Source: Sulfurovum sp. TSL1 (GTDB taxonomy: Bacteria; Campylobacterota; Campylobacteria; Campylobacterales; Sulfurovaceae). Taken from it: a stretch of DNA of 64,000 bases. Where the stretch lies: assembly GCF_019972135.1 (NCBI RefSeq), contig NZ_BPFI01000001.1:479106-543105 (forward strand), given 5' to 3'. A program made the position numbers and the translations under genes. This document shows, piece after piece, positions 8,527-17,330 of the stretch. Position 1 is the stretch's first letter; every line of letters starts with the position of its first letter. The notes beneath the pieces are model-generated. The model did not search any database, was not told the DNA's origin, and was given only the letters and a program-made list of their open reading frames with translations.

Positions 8527-9933
8527 TTAGAGTAATGGTGCAAACACTTTCATCACATTTTCAAAGGCTTCACGCAATTTGGATGGTTTTTCCATGCCCC
8601 GACTTGAATGGTCTATCAATCCCTTCATCCAATTTTCTATACTCTCTATAAATTCAGGAGAGTAGACAAAGGTGACCACTTCATAGTTGAGAAAAAGACT
8701 GCGGTTGTCGAAATTGACCGACCCTACCATACCACCCACATCATCAAAGAGTATGGCTTTTGCATGCAGCATTTCCCCTTCATACAAGACCACGTCGGCA
8801 CCTATCTCATCCAGCTCACGCATATAAGCGCTTCTTCCCATATCGGCCAGGAGATGGTCAGAGTTTTTAGGTGTGATCAATTTGATATCAACCCCTTTGT
8901 GGTGGGCTATCACCAATGCCTGTATCATATTTTCATCCGGCACAAAGTAAGGAGTGACGATCCAGATACGTTCTTTCGCATTATAGATGGCATTCAACAG
9001 TGCCTCATAAAGTGCATCGGTTGGAATATCCGGGCCGGAGGGAACCACTTGCACCCTACTCTCTCCCCCGCATGAATCTTCTACCTTCAGTTCTGTAGTT
9101 TTTTCTTCTTTTGTCGCATAGATCCAGTCATTCTCAAAAATATGGTAAAAATGGTAGACTGAAGGTCCGTTCAAACAGTAAAGAAGATCTTCCCAGCGTT
9201 TAGTGCCATCTGCTTCTCCCATATATTCATTACTCAGGTTCATACCACCGCTGAGCAGGGTCGTTTGATCAAAGAGATAAATTTTGCGATGGTTGCGAAG
9301 ATTAATATAGTTTTGAAACGGTCTTTTCAAGATCGGGATAAAAAATGCCACCTCTCCACCTGCTTTTTTTAATGCTTTAAACCCCTTTTGATTGAAGCTT
9401 GCCCCTAAAGAGCCCACCAGGTCCATAAGCAGTCGTACCTTTACTCCCTCTTTGGCCTTTTGGGTCAATGCGTCCAACACTGTCCGGGTCATTCTATCAA
9501 ACTGAAAAATATAGGTACAGATATCGATACTCTGTTTTGCCTGACCGATCTCTTTGAGCAGTCTATCATAGGCTTCTGTATTATTGGTGATCAGCTCAAA
9601 GCTATTGCCTCTTGTTGCAGGAGGCATACCGTTCTTGTGCAGAAGGTTCTGAAACGTATGATGCGAATCATCTGATTCATGAATGGGATGTTCACATGTA
9701 TGATCAAACTTCACATACTCTTTTTTATGTTTCCCTTCACGCTTCCGTATACCGATAAGAAAATAGAGCGGTACAACAATGTAGGGTAAAAAGAAAATAG
9801 ACAACATCCATGAGATCATACTGGTAGGAGAGCGTTTTTGATACAGAATATGACTGAGTGCAGAGAAAACAAAAAAACCGGCAATGATAACAAGAAAATA
9901 AGTACCGATAAACTGTAAAGGTGTAACGTCGAT
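8527..9933 (-). CDS. cls: Cardiolipin synthase (phospholipase D superfamily)
   Basis: Membrane enzyme that joins phosphatidylglycerol molecules into cardiolipin. Two HKD motifs are present: NHRKIYLFD and HAKAILFD, each followed by the conserved GG/GS...N residues. The first ATG is at 9819, but the frame stays open upstream and encodes a hydrophobic helix (YFLVIIAGFFVFSAL) followed by YQKRSPTSMISWML. These are normal parts of Cls, so a start at 9819 would cut the first membrane segment. The best RBS, GAGGAG at 9940-9945, is six bases before an ATC codon at 9931-9933; no ATG, GTG or TTG is available there. I therefore place the start at 9933, as inference. Confidence 0.85.
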   Translation of the reverse strand: MDVTPLQFIGTYFLVIIAGFFVFSALSHILYQKRSPTSMISWMLSIFFLPYIVVPLYFLIGIRKREGKHKKEYVKFDHTCEHPIHESDDSHHTFQNLLHKNGMPPATRGNSFELITNNTEAYDRLLKEIGQAKQSIDICTYIFQFDRMTRTVLDALTQKAKEGVKVRLLMDLVGSLGASFNQKGFKALKKAGGEVAFFIPILKRPFQNYINLRNHRKIYLFDQTTLLSGGMNLSNEYMGEADGTKRWEDLLYCLNGPSVYHFYHIFENDWIYATKEEKTTELKVEDSCGGESRVQVVPSGPDIPTDALYEALLNAIYNAKERIWIVTPYFVPDENMIQALVIAHHKGVDIKLITPKNSDHLLADMGRSAYMRELDEIGADVVLYEGEMLHAKAILFDDVGGMVGSVNFDNRSLFLNYEVVTFVYSPEFIESIENWMKGLIDHSSRGMEKPSKLREAFENVMKVFAPLL

Positions 9934-10076
9934 GGGTAACTCCTCTCTAGTAAGACATCTCTAAAAGACTAAGTACTTTTATAGGTTGATTATAACATAA
10001 AGAGAAGTCTAGGACACAAAGTTTTATAAAGTGTAAAATCAGAACTGTCATACGTATCACAAACAATGACTTACGC

Positions 10077-10089
10077 TATAATATCTTCA
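10077..10089 (+). promoter_or_regulatory. Leaderless-type promoter of the patatin gene
   Basis: TATAAT at 10077-10082 is preceded by ACGC and followed by exactly six bases before the ATG at 10089. A start of transcription about seven bases after a -10 box falls on the A of the ATG, so the mRNA would lack a 5' leader. No RBS precedes the ATG. Confidence 0.6.
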
Positions 10090-10868
10090 TGATAAAAAAA
10101 CTACAGAACAATGACTTCACTCTGGTACTTTCTGGTGGCGGAGCTTTGGGTATCGCACATTTGGGAATATTGCATGATATGGAAAAACAGCATGTAGTGC
10201 CGAATGAAATAGTCGGTACCAGCATGGGAGGCATTGTGGGTGCATGCTTGTCTGTCGGTATGAAAGAAAAAGACATCTATGAACACATTCAAAGTTTTGC
10301 CGACATCTTTAACTGGATCAAGTTCTCTTTTTCCGGTAATGCCATTGTACACAATGACAAACTGGCTCAGATCTTTGAGCAAATTTTTAAAGACAAGAAG
10401 ATGAAAGATACCGCTATACCTCTCAAACTCATTGCAACGGATCTACTGAAGGGCGACAAAAAAGTATTTGATGCTTCTGATGATGTATATATCAAAGATG
10501 CCGTGCTTTGTACAATGGCTATACCGGGTGTGTTTGACGAGCATACCATAGAGGGAAAAACATATGGTGATGGTTTTCTCTGCGAAAACCTGGGAATCAG
10601 CGAAGCTTCTTTTGATACTGTGCTTGCAGTAGATGTTCTTGGGAAAAACGCTTTTGAGGAGACTATGCCTGACAACTTTTTAAAAACAGCTAATGTTTTA
10701 GAAATGTTTGAAAGGTCGATCAGACTTCTTATCTACAACCAAAGTAAAACACAATTAGAACATTCAAACAAACATATCTACCTCATAGAACCCAAAACAC
10801 GAGGGTACAAAACATATCAATTCCACAAACATCAAGCGATACGAGCCTTAGGATTGAATCTCTTATGA
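10089..10868 (+). CDS. Patatin-like phospholipase
   Basis: 259-aa serine lipid hydrolase. The oxyanion loop is LSGGGALGIAHLG near the N-terminus, the nucleophile elbow is GTSMGG (GxSxG), and the catalytic Asp is in YGDGF (DG motif). Together they form the Ser-Asp dyad of patatins. No signal peptide is seen, so action is cytoplasmic or at the inner membrane face. The substrate is probably a phospholipid or another acyl ester. It appears to be expressed from a leaderless promoter. It ends 5 bp before the convergent Hsp20-like gene. Confidence 0.92.
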   Translation: MIKKLQNNDFTLVLSGGGALGIAHLGILHDMEKQHVVPNEIVGTSMGGIVGACLSVGMKEKDIYEHIQSFADIFNWIKFSFSGNAIVHNDKLAQIFEQIFKDKKMKDTAIPLKLIATDLLKGDKKVFDASDDVYIKDAVLCTMAIPGVFDEHTIEGKTYGDGFLCENLGISEASFDTVLAVDVLGKNAFEETMPDNFLKTANVLEMFERSIRLLIYNQSKTQLEHSNKHIYLIEPKTRGYKTYQFHKHQAIRALGLNLL

Positions 10869-10872
10869 TTCT

Positions 10873-11523
10873 TTAGACATGTGAACTTGTATGCGGCACT
10901 TTAACCTTTAGTGTATTGTTTTCAATTTTCTCTTTGACTTTTTCTGTTTTGGATGTCTCTTTAGGCTTTTTCTCCTCTTTAGCTTTTTCTGCCGGCTGGG
11001 TAAGGCCCTTTTTTTTCTGTAGCGTTAAAACAAGCAAACCATTTTTATATTCACTCTTCAAACTTCTGGCATCAGCATCTTGGGGCAATGTTTCACTGCG
11101 TTGTATCATACTCACATAATGCTGTTGCATGTTCATATTGGGTTCGTTACTCTTCTTTACCGTATCTATCTTTGCTTTTAAATGCAAAACACCATCATGG
11201 ATAGAGATGTCTATCTGATTGTTTTGATTTTCGGGTATTTGTGTATGGTACTCATAATGGGTACCTTTGTCTTCCAATAAACTTGCAGTTCTTATGCGAT
11301 TGCCTGGAGTGAATGTTTGTCTTGTAGGGTAATTCCAGAGTTTTGTACGTTGGTTCATACGTTCATGCATGCGCTCAAAGATCTTATCCATCTCTTTTTG
11401 CATCTGATACATCTCTTTAAAAATATCATCTCCAAATGGATCATCGAGAACAGGATCATTGGCCTGTAGTGAGACCATGGTCATCAAAGGCAGAACAAAA
11501 AATGAAATTTTTTTACTGAACAT
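10873..11523 (-). CDS. Exported Hsp20/alpha-crystallin-like protein
   Basis: 216-aa protein with a signal peptide (MFSKKISFFVLPLMTMVSLQA). An acidic, Met-rich helical segment follows (KEMYQMQKEMDKIFERM). The alpha-crystallin-like beta domain includes IDISIHDGVLHLKAKID and a C-terminal EYKNGLLVLTLQKKKG, the usual end of the Hsp20 fold. A charged Lys/Glu-rich tail closes the protein. Small heat-shock proteins hold unfolded proteins. The export signal implies a periplasmic holdase, unlike the usual cytoplasmic location. It is transcribed alone, toward the patatin gene. Confidence 0.8.
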   Translation of the reverse strand: MFSKKISFFVLPLMTMVSLQANDPVLDDPFGDDIFKEMYQMQKEMDKIFERMHERMNQRTKLWNYPTRQTFTPGNRIRTASLLEDKGTHYEYHTQIPENQNNQIDISIHDGVLHLKAKIDTVKKSNEPNMNMQQHYVSMIQRSETLPQDADARSLKSEYKNGLLVLTLQKKKGLTQPAEKAKEEKKPKETSKTEKVKEKIENNTLKVKVPHTSSHV

Positions 11524-11645
11524 GTGGTGCTCCTTATGTATAAACTAGTGATAATAAAAGTATAAAAAAGGTAGGTTAATCGTTATTTAATACCCATTCC
11601 AAAAGCAAAGCATTCGAATCGTATCTATTCTCTTCAATGCATACG

Positions 11646-11651
11646 CTATAA
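11646..11651 (+). promoter_or_regulatory. -10 box of the DUF819 gene
   Basis: TATAAT preceded by ACGC, with a conventional leader of about 37 bases and GAGGG before the ATG at 11689. The same ACGCTATAAT block is used at the leaderless promoters at 10077 and 14645. Confidence 0.55.
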
Positions 11652-11688
11652 TACAGGTCGAATGATAACGTGTTTGTAGAGGGTATAG

Positions 11689-12852
11689 ATGGTCGAAAAT
11701 GGATTTACTTACGTAGTTTTGCTGGTACTGATCGGCTCTGCCATCGTCTATACGGAGAAGAGAAGCCGGCATAAACTCTTTGGGTATCTCCCTTCCATCG
11801 TCATACTTTACTTTGTGGTCATGCTCTTTTCCACCTTTGGACTCTGGCAAAGATCCGAGTCTGTAACAGAGACCTATACATTTCTGAAATCCAACCTGCT
11901 TCCGGCAATGATCTTTTTGATGTTGCTCTCTGCAGATATGAGAGAGATCTTTAAACTGGGGAAGAAGATGCTCCTTACTTTCTTTTTAGCCTCCGTAAGC
12001 ATTGCCATCGGCTTTATAGGGACTTTTTCTCTGTTCCATGGCTACTTTGAGCCTGGTTCATGGAAAGCCTTTGCTGCACTTTCAGGATCCTGGATGGGAG
12101 GAACGGGAAATATGGTAGCCATACAGGGTGCCCTGGACCTGCCTGATTCTGCCATGGGATATACCCTGCTCATCGATTCCATTGATTATGCCATATGGGT
12201 GATGATACTGCTTGCACTGGTACCATTTGCCAAAAAGTTCGATCTCTGGAGTAAAGCCGATACTTCGGTCATAGATGAAGTGGGAGAAAAACTGGCGCTC
12301 AAAAATGCGCATCAAAAACCTCTCACCTTCTCTTCTCTTTCCCTCTTACTGGTCAGCGCCCTGTTCGTATCTGTATTTGCACAGTATGGAGCATCACTCT
12401 TTCCTACGACTTCATTTCTTACTACAACGACATGGGTGGTCATCATAGCCACATTGACAGGTATCCTGTTTGCCATGACACCGTTGGCAAAGCTATCAGG
12501 GGGTTCAACTCTGGCAAACATGATGCTTTATCTTATCGTGGCACTCATCGCTTCACGGGCCGATTTCTCAGAACTGACCGAAGCACCTCTGTATATCATT
12601 GCAGGATTTGTCATCATCGCTATACATGGCAGTATCATGATACTCTTTGCCAAACTCTTCAAACTTGATCTTTTCTCTTTGGGTGTGGCTTCTTTGGCCA
12701 ATATAGGCGGTGTGGCATCTGCTCCCATCTTGGCATCGGCCTATTCAAAAGCACTCATACCTATAGGTGTGCTTATGGCAATGATGGGATATATCATAGG
12801 GACATTTGGAGGACTCATGGTGGGAAAGATCTTAAAGATGATAGCAGGATAA
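11689..12852 (+). CDS. DUF819-family membrane transporter
   Basis: 387-aa inner-membrane protein with ten or more hydrophobic helices, typical length for DUF819. The glycine-rich LSGSWMGGTGNMVAIQGAL and SLANIGGVASAPILASAY are hallmark segments that occur in two halves, suggesting an inverted-repeat transporter fold. It is followed after 7 bp by a dipeptide epimerase gene, so an operon is likely. That pairing suggests uptake or movement of peptidoglycan-derived peptides or glutamate-like substrates. The substrate is inference. Confidence 0.85.
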   Translation: MVENGFTYVVLLVLIGSAIVYTEKRSRHKLFGYLPSIVILYFVVMLFSTFGLWQRSESVTETYTFLKSNLLPAMIFLMLLSADMREIFKLGKKMLLTFFLASVSIAIGFIGTFSLFHGYFEPGSWKAFAALSGSWMGGTGNMVAIQGALDLPDSAMGYTLLIDSIDYAIWVMILLALVPFAKKFDLWSKADTSVIDEVGEKLALKNAHQKPLTFSSLSLLLVSALFVSVFAQYGASLFPTTSFLTTTTWVVIIATLTGILFAMTPLAKLSGGSTLANMMLYLIVALIASRADFSELTEAPLYIIAGFVIIAIHGSIMILFAKLFKLDLFSLGVASLANIGGVASAPILASAYSKALIPIGVLMAMMGYIIGTFGGLMVGKILKMIAG

Positions 12853-12859
12853 AGAGAAA

Positions 12860-13951
12860 ATGAAGATAAAAGATATACATATACGCACACTCAAGGCCCC
12901 GCTAAAGAAGCCTTTTATTACCTCGTTACGCCGTGTGGAAGCGCTTGAAGATATTGTGGTCATCATCGAATGTGATGATGGTACCGTGGGTTATGGTGAA
13001 GGGGCTCCTACGCCTGTTATTACAGGAGAGACCATGGGCTCCATGGTCGCTGCTATCGAGTATATCAAGCCTTTTATTCTAGGACTTGATATAGAAGAGT
13101 TTGATGTTATATTAAACAATATACACTCCTCTATACTTAAAAACACGACTGCCAAATCTACCCTCGAGATAGCACTGTACGACCTGAAATCCAAGTCGGT
13201 CAAACAACCTCTCTATCAAATGCTTGGAGGTACAAAGACCGCCTTCAAAACCGACATTACCATTAGCATGGGAGAGATCGACAAAATGATATCAGACAGT
13301 CTTGATGCTGTAAATCTGGGCTATGATACACTGAAGATAAAAATAGGAGACCATCCCAAAAAAGATGTGGAACGCGTCATCGCCATATATGAAGCATTAG
13401 GTAAGAATATCACCCTGAGACTTGATGCGAACCAGGGCTGGACAGCGCAAGAGAGTGTGGCACTTTTACTTGCTTTGGAAAAACAGGACATTCTGGCTGA
13501 GTTCATAGAGCAGCCCGTAGCAGCAGATGATATAGACGGACTTCGTTACATCAAAGAGAGAGTCCAGACTCCCCTTCTGGCAGATGAGTCCATATTTTCC
13601 GTGAAAGATGCAAAAAGACTGCTTGAAATGGAAGCGATAGACTATGTGAATATCAAACTGGCCAAGACAGGAGGTATCACACAGGCTTTAGCATTGGCAG
13701 ATCTCTCTAAAGCATTTGGTGTCAAATGTATGATAGGATGCATGCTTGAGGGCCCCATCTCCGTCGCTGCGGGGGTACATGTAGCTTCTGCCAAGGCAGA
13801 TACCATTACAATGCTTGATCTGGATGCTGTGAGTCTCTTGGCTTCTCATCCCGTAAAAACATCTATCGTATTTAATGAGAGTGAGATCAGACTTTCTGAA
13901 GATATGGGTTTAGGTGTATGGTATGAGACAGGATCTATCATTTCATCATGA
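12860..13951 (+). CDS. Dipeptide epimerase (enolase superfamily, L-Ala-D/L-Glu epimerase-like)
   Basis: 363-aa cytoplasmic enzyme of the muconate lactonizing subgroup. The catalytic KxK is KIKIG (near residue 157). The metal ligands are in RLDANQGW, EFIEQPV and LADESIF, and the second catalytic Lys is in VNIKLAKTGGI. Such enzymes epimerise L-Ala-D-Glu from murein to L-Ala-L-Glu during peptidoglycan recycling. Co-location with the DUF819 transporter supports a muropeptide-recycling role. The exact dipeptide specificity cannot be read from the sequence. Confidence 0.88.
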   Translation: MKIKDIHIRTLKAPLKKPFITSLRRVEALEDIVVIIECDDGTVGYGEGAPTPVITGETMGSMVAAIEYIKPFILGLDIEEFDVILNNIHSSILKNTTAKSTLEIALYDLKSKSVKQPLYQMLGGTKTAFKTDITISMGEIDKMISDSLDAVNLGYDTLKIKIGDHPKKDVERVIAIYEALGKNITLRLDANQGWTAQESVALLLALEKQDILAEFIEQPVAADDIDGLRYIKERVQTPLLADESIFSVKDAKRLLEMEAIDYVNIKLAKTGGITQALALADLSKAFGVKCMIGCMLEGPISVAAGVHVASAKADTITMLDLDAVSLLASHPVKTSIVFNESEIRLSEDMGLGVWYETGSIISS

Positions 13952-14046
13952 AGTACATATTCAGGCTGAGAATTACTTGACGCATGCTCTTAGACATCAA
14001 TGGTACCCTTTACACGATACCTTTAAAACACGGATAGTCACTCATG

Positions 14047-14538
14047 CTACAAGTATTCGATCTTTCCAAGTCTGGTAAAGAATACTTTATTGAACTCTTT
14101 CTCCTGTCTGATGTCAATGTATTTTTCTACCATGGTAAAAATGATCTCCTGAATCGTGTATAGTGTCGTTTTGATCTCTGCTTCCACACAGTAGCTCGAT
14201 TTCCCACCGTGCAAACGCACGTTGGACATAAGGATCTCCGCGAACTTTTCTCCGCCATCCATATCGGTAGACTGGCAAAGCAATACATAGATATTGTTTA
14301 CTTTATCGATCTCATATAAAATATCCGTTTGACGTTTCCACTTTTCAATGAGGTTTTCCAGTTTCAGGTCATCCGATGAAAATAAGATCATTGTAAAGGA
14401 TAATTCCTCTTTACGTTCCATAAGATAATAAAGAAATTCCAGTGTACTTCTTAATCTATCCATCATTTTCTGTGCTAATTTAATTTCATCTTCATGAAAT
14501 GACAGGTCATTTTTATTTCTTCTTTCAAATGTAAGCAT
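14047..14538 (-). CDS. Degenerate GGDEF-like domain protein
   Basis: 163-aa soluble protein. An N-terminal helical part (KLAQKMMDRLRSTLEFLYYL) is followed by a nucleotidyl-cyclase-like segment. LLCQSTDMDGGEKFAEILMS lines up with the A-L-L...T-D-xxGA...A-E-xLR region after the active site in GGDEF proteins, but the GGDEF motif itself is absent. It is therefore unlikely to make c-di-GMP. A regulatory or partner role is possible. AAAGG before the ATG serves as RBS. Confidence 0.6.
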   Translation of the reverse strand: MLTFERRNKNDLSFHEDEIKLAQKMMDRLRSTLEFLYYLMERKEELSFTMILFSSDDLKLENLIEKWKRQTDILYEIDKVNNIYVLLCQSTDMDGGEKFAEILMSNVRLHGGKSSYCVEAEIKTTLYTIQEIIFTMVEKYIDIRQEKEFNKVFFTRLGKIEYL

Positions 14539-14644
14539 ATTATACCTTTCACATTAAGATAATAAAACTGCATTATTTTCAATTATAACGAATTTATATA
14601 AAATTTCAACTATACAATACGCTAAGATATCATCACTCTTACGC

Positions 14645-14657
14645 TATAATATCTGCA
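14645..14657 (+). promoter_or_regulatory. Leaderless-type promoter of the metal ABC operon
   Basis: TATAAT at 14645-14650 is followed by exactly six bases and then the ATG at 14657, with no RBS. The block from CTTACGC through the start codon matches the patatin gene promoter at all but one base. Predicted transcription starts at or next to the A of ATG. Confidence 0.6.
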
Positions 14658-15532
14658 TGAAAAAGATCACTCTAATATTTTTAGTATCAACCACCTATAT
14701 ATTTTCTAATATAAACGCTGTGGTCAGCATCCTGCCTGAACAGACATTTGTCAAGGCCATAGGTGGAGACAAGGTCAATATATCACTTATGGTACAGCCG
14801 GGGAACTCACCACATACGTATGAGCCCAAGCCTTCACAGATGGTGGAGATCGCAAAAGCACAACTTTACTTTGCCATTGATGTCGAGTTCGAACAGGTCT
14901 GGCTCTCTAAATTTAAAAGCCTGAACCCTGAAATGCAGATCATAGATCTTGCAGAGGGCATTACCAAAATAGAGATGACAGAAGCACATGAAGAGAATGG
15001 TCATGAAGAAGAGAGTGATACAGATCACAGTGAACACAAACATGAAGGTAAAGACCCACATATCTGGACAGCACCTGCCAATGTCAAGATCATCGCGAAA
15101 AACATCTACAATGCTTTAAAAAAAGAAGATCCTGAGAACAGTGATTACTACAAAAAAAACCTTGATATTTTTTTGACGGAGATTGATAAAATAGACAGAG
15201 AGATCATCGACATCCTTTCTTCTTTGAAAGATGGCAAAAAGTTTATGGTATTTCACCCTTCCTGGGGCTACTTTGCCCAAGCCTATCATCTGGAGCAAAT
15301 AGCTGTAGAGGTAGAGGGTAAAGAGCCTAAGCCCAAAGAACTGATACACCTGCTTGAAGAGGCAAAAGAAGAGAAGGTCAAAGCGATCTTTACACAGCCC
15401 GAATTTTCAGATACCGTTGCTAAGATCATTGCCAAAGAGTTACAGATACCTGTAGTGAAAGTAAGTCCATTGGCTGCAAACTGGTCTGAAAATCTCATCA
15501 ATATCGCCAAAGCGATCGCAGGCAAACACTAA
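14657..15532 (+). CDS. znuA: Zinc/manganese ABC transporter substrate-binding protein
   Basis: 291-aa periplasmic cluster A-I binding protein. It has a signal peptide (about residues 1-20), NSPHTYEPKPSQM carrying the first metal His, DPHIWTAPANVKI carrying the second, and VFHPSWGYFAQAY carrying the third. The acidic ligand is in the QPEFSD region. A His- and acid-rich loop (HEENGHEEESDTDHSEHKHE) at residues about 112-131 is typical of zinc-binding members. It is first in a four-gene unit with the ATPase, the permease and a small lipoprotein. Zn(II) is more likely than Mn(II) because of the His-rich loop. Confidence 0.92.
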   Translation: MKKITLIFLVSTTYIFSNINAVVSILPEQTFVKAIGGDKVNISLMVQPGNSPHTYEPKPSQMVEIAKAQLYFAIDVEFEQVWLSKFKSLNPEMQIIDLAEGITKIEMTEAHEENGHEEESDTDHSEHKHEGKDPHIWTAPANVKIIAKNIYNALKKEDPENSDYYKKNLDIFLTEIDKIDREIIDILSSLKDGKKFMVFHPSWGYFAQAYHLEQIAVEVEGKEPKPKELIHLLEEAKEEKVKAIFTQPEFSDTVAKIIAKELQIPVVKVSPLAANWSENLINIAKAIAGKH

Positions 15533-15533
15533 G

Positions 15534-16322
15534 ATGTCGGTCATCGATATAAAAAATGTTTCATTTGCTTATGACAGGCAGATGATCCTGGAAAATATTA
15601 ACCTGACTGTAGAAGAGAGAGATTTCCTTGCTATCATTGGTCCAAACGGTGGAGGTAAGTCTACCCTGCTCAAACTCATTTTGGGTCTCCTTAAACCCCA
15701 AAAAGGTTCTATCTCCGTCTTGGACAAAACACCTTCAAAGAGTCTTACACAGATCGGCTATGTGCCGCAAAATACCAATGTGAATACCGACTTTCCCATC
15801 AAGGTCATTGAAGTGGTCATGATGGGGCATGTGGGAAGTAAAAGACCTCTCTTTGGTTACGGCAAAGATGAAGTCCTCTGTGCGATGGGTGTCCTGGCCC
15901 AAGTCGGTATGGAAAACTTTGCGCAAACCAAGATAGGTGCCCTCTCTGGTGGACAGCGCCAAAGAGTGATGATCGCGCGTGCCCTCTGTGCCCATCCAAA
16001 GATCCTTATACTCGATGAACCAACATCAAGTATCGATCTTACAGGACAAAAAGAGATCTATGAGTTGATCAAGCAATTAAACCAAAACATTACGGTCATT
16101 GTAGTCAGTCATGACATTTCAGTGATCTTGGAGTATGCAAATAAAGCAGCGCACGTCAATAAAGGCCTCTCCTATCACGATATTTCAGACAAAACACAGA
16201 TGTTCCATACCCATGGTGATGAGGATCATTTCTGTGAAGTTGAGCTGCTGCAAATGCTGGGCAGTGAGAACTGCGATACATGTGAACCCGAACCTGCACC
16301 AAAGTGGAGAACAGAAAAATGA
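15534..16322 (+). CDS. znuC: Metal ABC transporter ATP-binding protein
   Basis: 262-aa ATPase that energises metal import. Walker A is GPNGGGKST, the Q-loop is YVPQNT, the signature is LSGGQRQRV, Walker B is ILILDEP and the switch His is in VVSHD. The C-terminus is His/Cys-bearing (HTHGDEDHFCEVE...NCDTCEPEP), which may bind metal. It starts one base after the binding-protein stop codon and overlaps the permease gene by 19 bp, so translation is coupled. Confidence 0.94.
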   Translation: MSVIDIKNVSFAYDRQMILENINLTVEERDFLAIIGPNGGGKSTLLKLILGLLKPQKGSISVLDKTPSKSLTQIGYVPQNTNVNTDFPIKVIEVVMMGHVGSKRPLFGYGKDEVLCAMGVLAQVGMENFAQTKIGALSGGQRQRVMIARALCAHPKILILDEPTSSIDLTGQKEIYELIKQLNQNITVIVVSHDISVILEYANKAAHVNKGLSYHDISDKTQMFHTHGDEDHFCEVELLQMLGSENCDTCEPEPAPKWRTEK

Positions 16323-17119
16323 TAGAAGCACTCCAGTTTGAATTTATGCAGCATGCTCTTTTGGCAGGCTTGCTGGTCAGTTTTGCTGCGGGTATCATCG
16401 GATCACTCATTGTAGTGAACCGTATGGTATTTTTGGCAGGGGGCATTGCGCATACCTCTTATGGAGGTATCGGTCTTGCTGTCTATTTCGGATTGCCTAT
16501 TTTTCTGGGTGCATCCTTCTTTGCAGTAGGTGCTGCGCTGCTTATAGCGGGACTTACACTGAAAAAACGTCATCGTATGGATACCTTTATCGGGCTTATC
16601 TGGGCGGTCGGTATGGCGATCGGTGTGATATTTGTTGATCTTACACCCGGGTATAATGTAGATCTCATGAGCTATCTTTTTGGTTCCATACTGGCAGTCA
16701 GTTCTGAGGACCTCTATTTTATGGGTATTTTATTGGGGGTTATACTTTTCATTGTAACACTCTGGTACAGAGATATCTTAGCCGTTTCCTATGACAGTGA
16801 ATATGCAGGTTTACGCGATGTCAATGTCACGTTTTTCTATACACTCATACTGATACTCTCAGCGCTTACGGTGGTCATCGCCATTAAAGTGGTGGGTCTG
16901 ATCCTGGTCATAGCGATGCTTACTATCCCTGTATATATTGCAGAAAAACTCTCAAGCTCTCTGTTTTCTATGATGTTCCTCTCTGGAACCGTTGCTACAC
17001 TCTTCACACTTTCGGGGTTGTGGTTCTCTTATACCTATAACCTGACCTCTGGTGCCTCTATTATTATCGTATCCGCTGTTTCTCTGGGTGCTTTTTTACT
17101 GTTTTATAAAGGAAAATAA
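16304..17119 (+). CDS. znuB: Metal ABC transporter permease
   Basis: 271-aa inner-membrane permease of the ABC-3 family with about eight hydrophobic helices. Typical segments include MVFLAGGIAHTSYGGIGLA and, in the C-terminal half, IKVVGLILVIAMLTIPVYIA, the conserved glycine-proline region that contacts the ATPase. Length is normal. The start lies inside the ATPase gene, a common coupled arrangement in this family. It forms the importer with the two preceding genes. Confidence 0.93.
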   Translation: MENRKMIEALQFEFMQHALLAGLLVSFAAGIIGSLIVVNRMVFLAGGIAHTSYGGIGLAVYFGLPIFLGASFFAVGAALLIAGLTLKKRHRMDTFIGLIWAVGMAIGVIFVDLTPGYNVDLMSYLFGSILAVSSEDLYFMGILLGVILFIVTLWYRDILAVSYDSEYAGLRDVNVTFFYTLILILSALTVVIAIKVVGLILVIAMLTIPVYIAEKLSSSLFSMMFLSGTVATLFTLSGLWFSYTYNLTSGASIIIVSAVSLGAFLLFYKGK

Positions 17120-17120
17120 G

Positions 17121-17306
17121 ATGCCCAGAGTGGTAAATCTGGCTTTGTTACTGCTTCTGAGTTTAACTGCATGCACGCCCCATGCAGGTGTTGGCGTAGG
17201 AGGAGTCGTAGCTTCGTCTAACGGCATCGCTGCGACAGAAGTAGTTGCAGAGACTCAAAACGGTGTCCATGGGAATGTCTTCATGGGTACAGAGTTGGGG
17301 CTTTAA
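17121..17306 (+). CDS. Small lipoprotein at the end of the metal importer operon
   Basis: 61-aa protein with an N-terminal signal (VVNLALLLLLSL) and lipobox LTAC, then a Gly/Val-rich tail (HAGVGVGGVVASSNG). It starts one base after the permease stop codon and has AAAGGAAAA as RBS, so it is part of the operon. The cysteine would be lipidated. No family is recognised; similar tiny lipoproteins occur at the ends of envelope operons. Confidence 0.75.
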   Translation: MPRVVNLALLLLLSLTACTPHAGVGVGGVVASSNGIAATEVVAETQNGVHGNVFMGTELGL

Positions 17307-17330
17307 AGTTTTATCCCCCCTGACCATGCA

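Noticed and set aside
14536-14546. TATAAT directly before the ATG at 14538 as another leaderless promoter
   Set aside because: The box touches the start codon, leaving no room for the usual seven-base distance; AAAGG upstream serves as a normal RBS instead.
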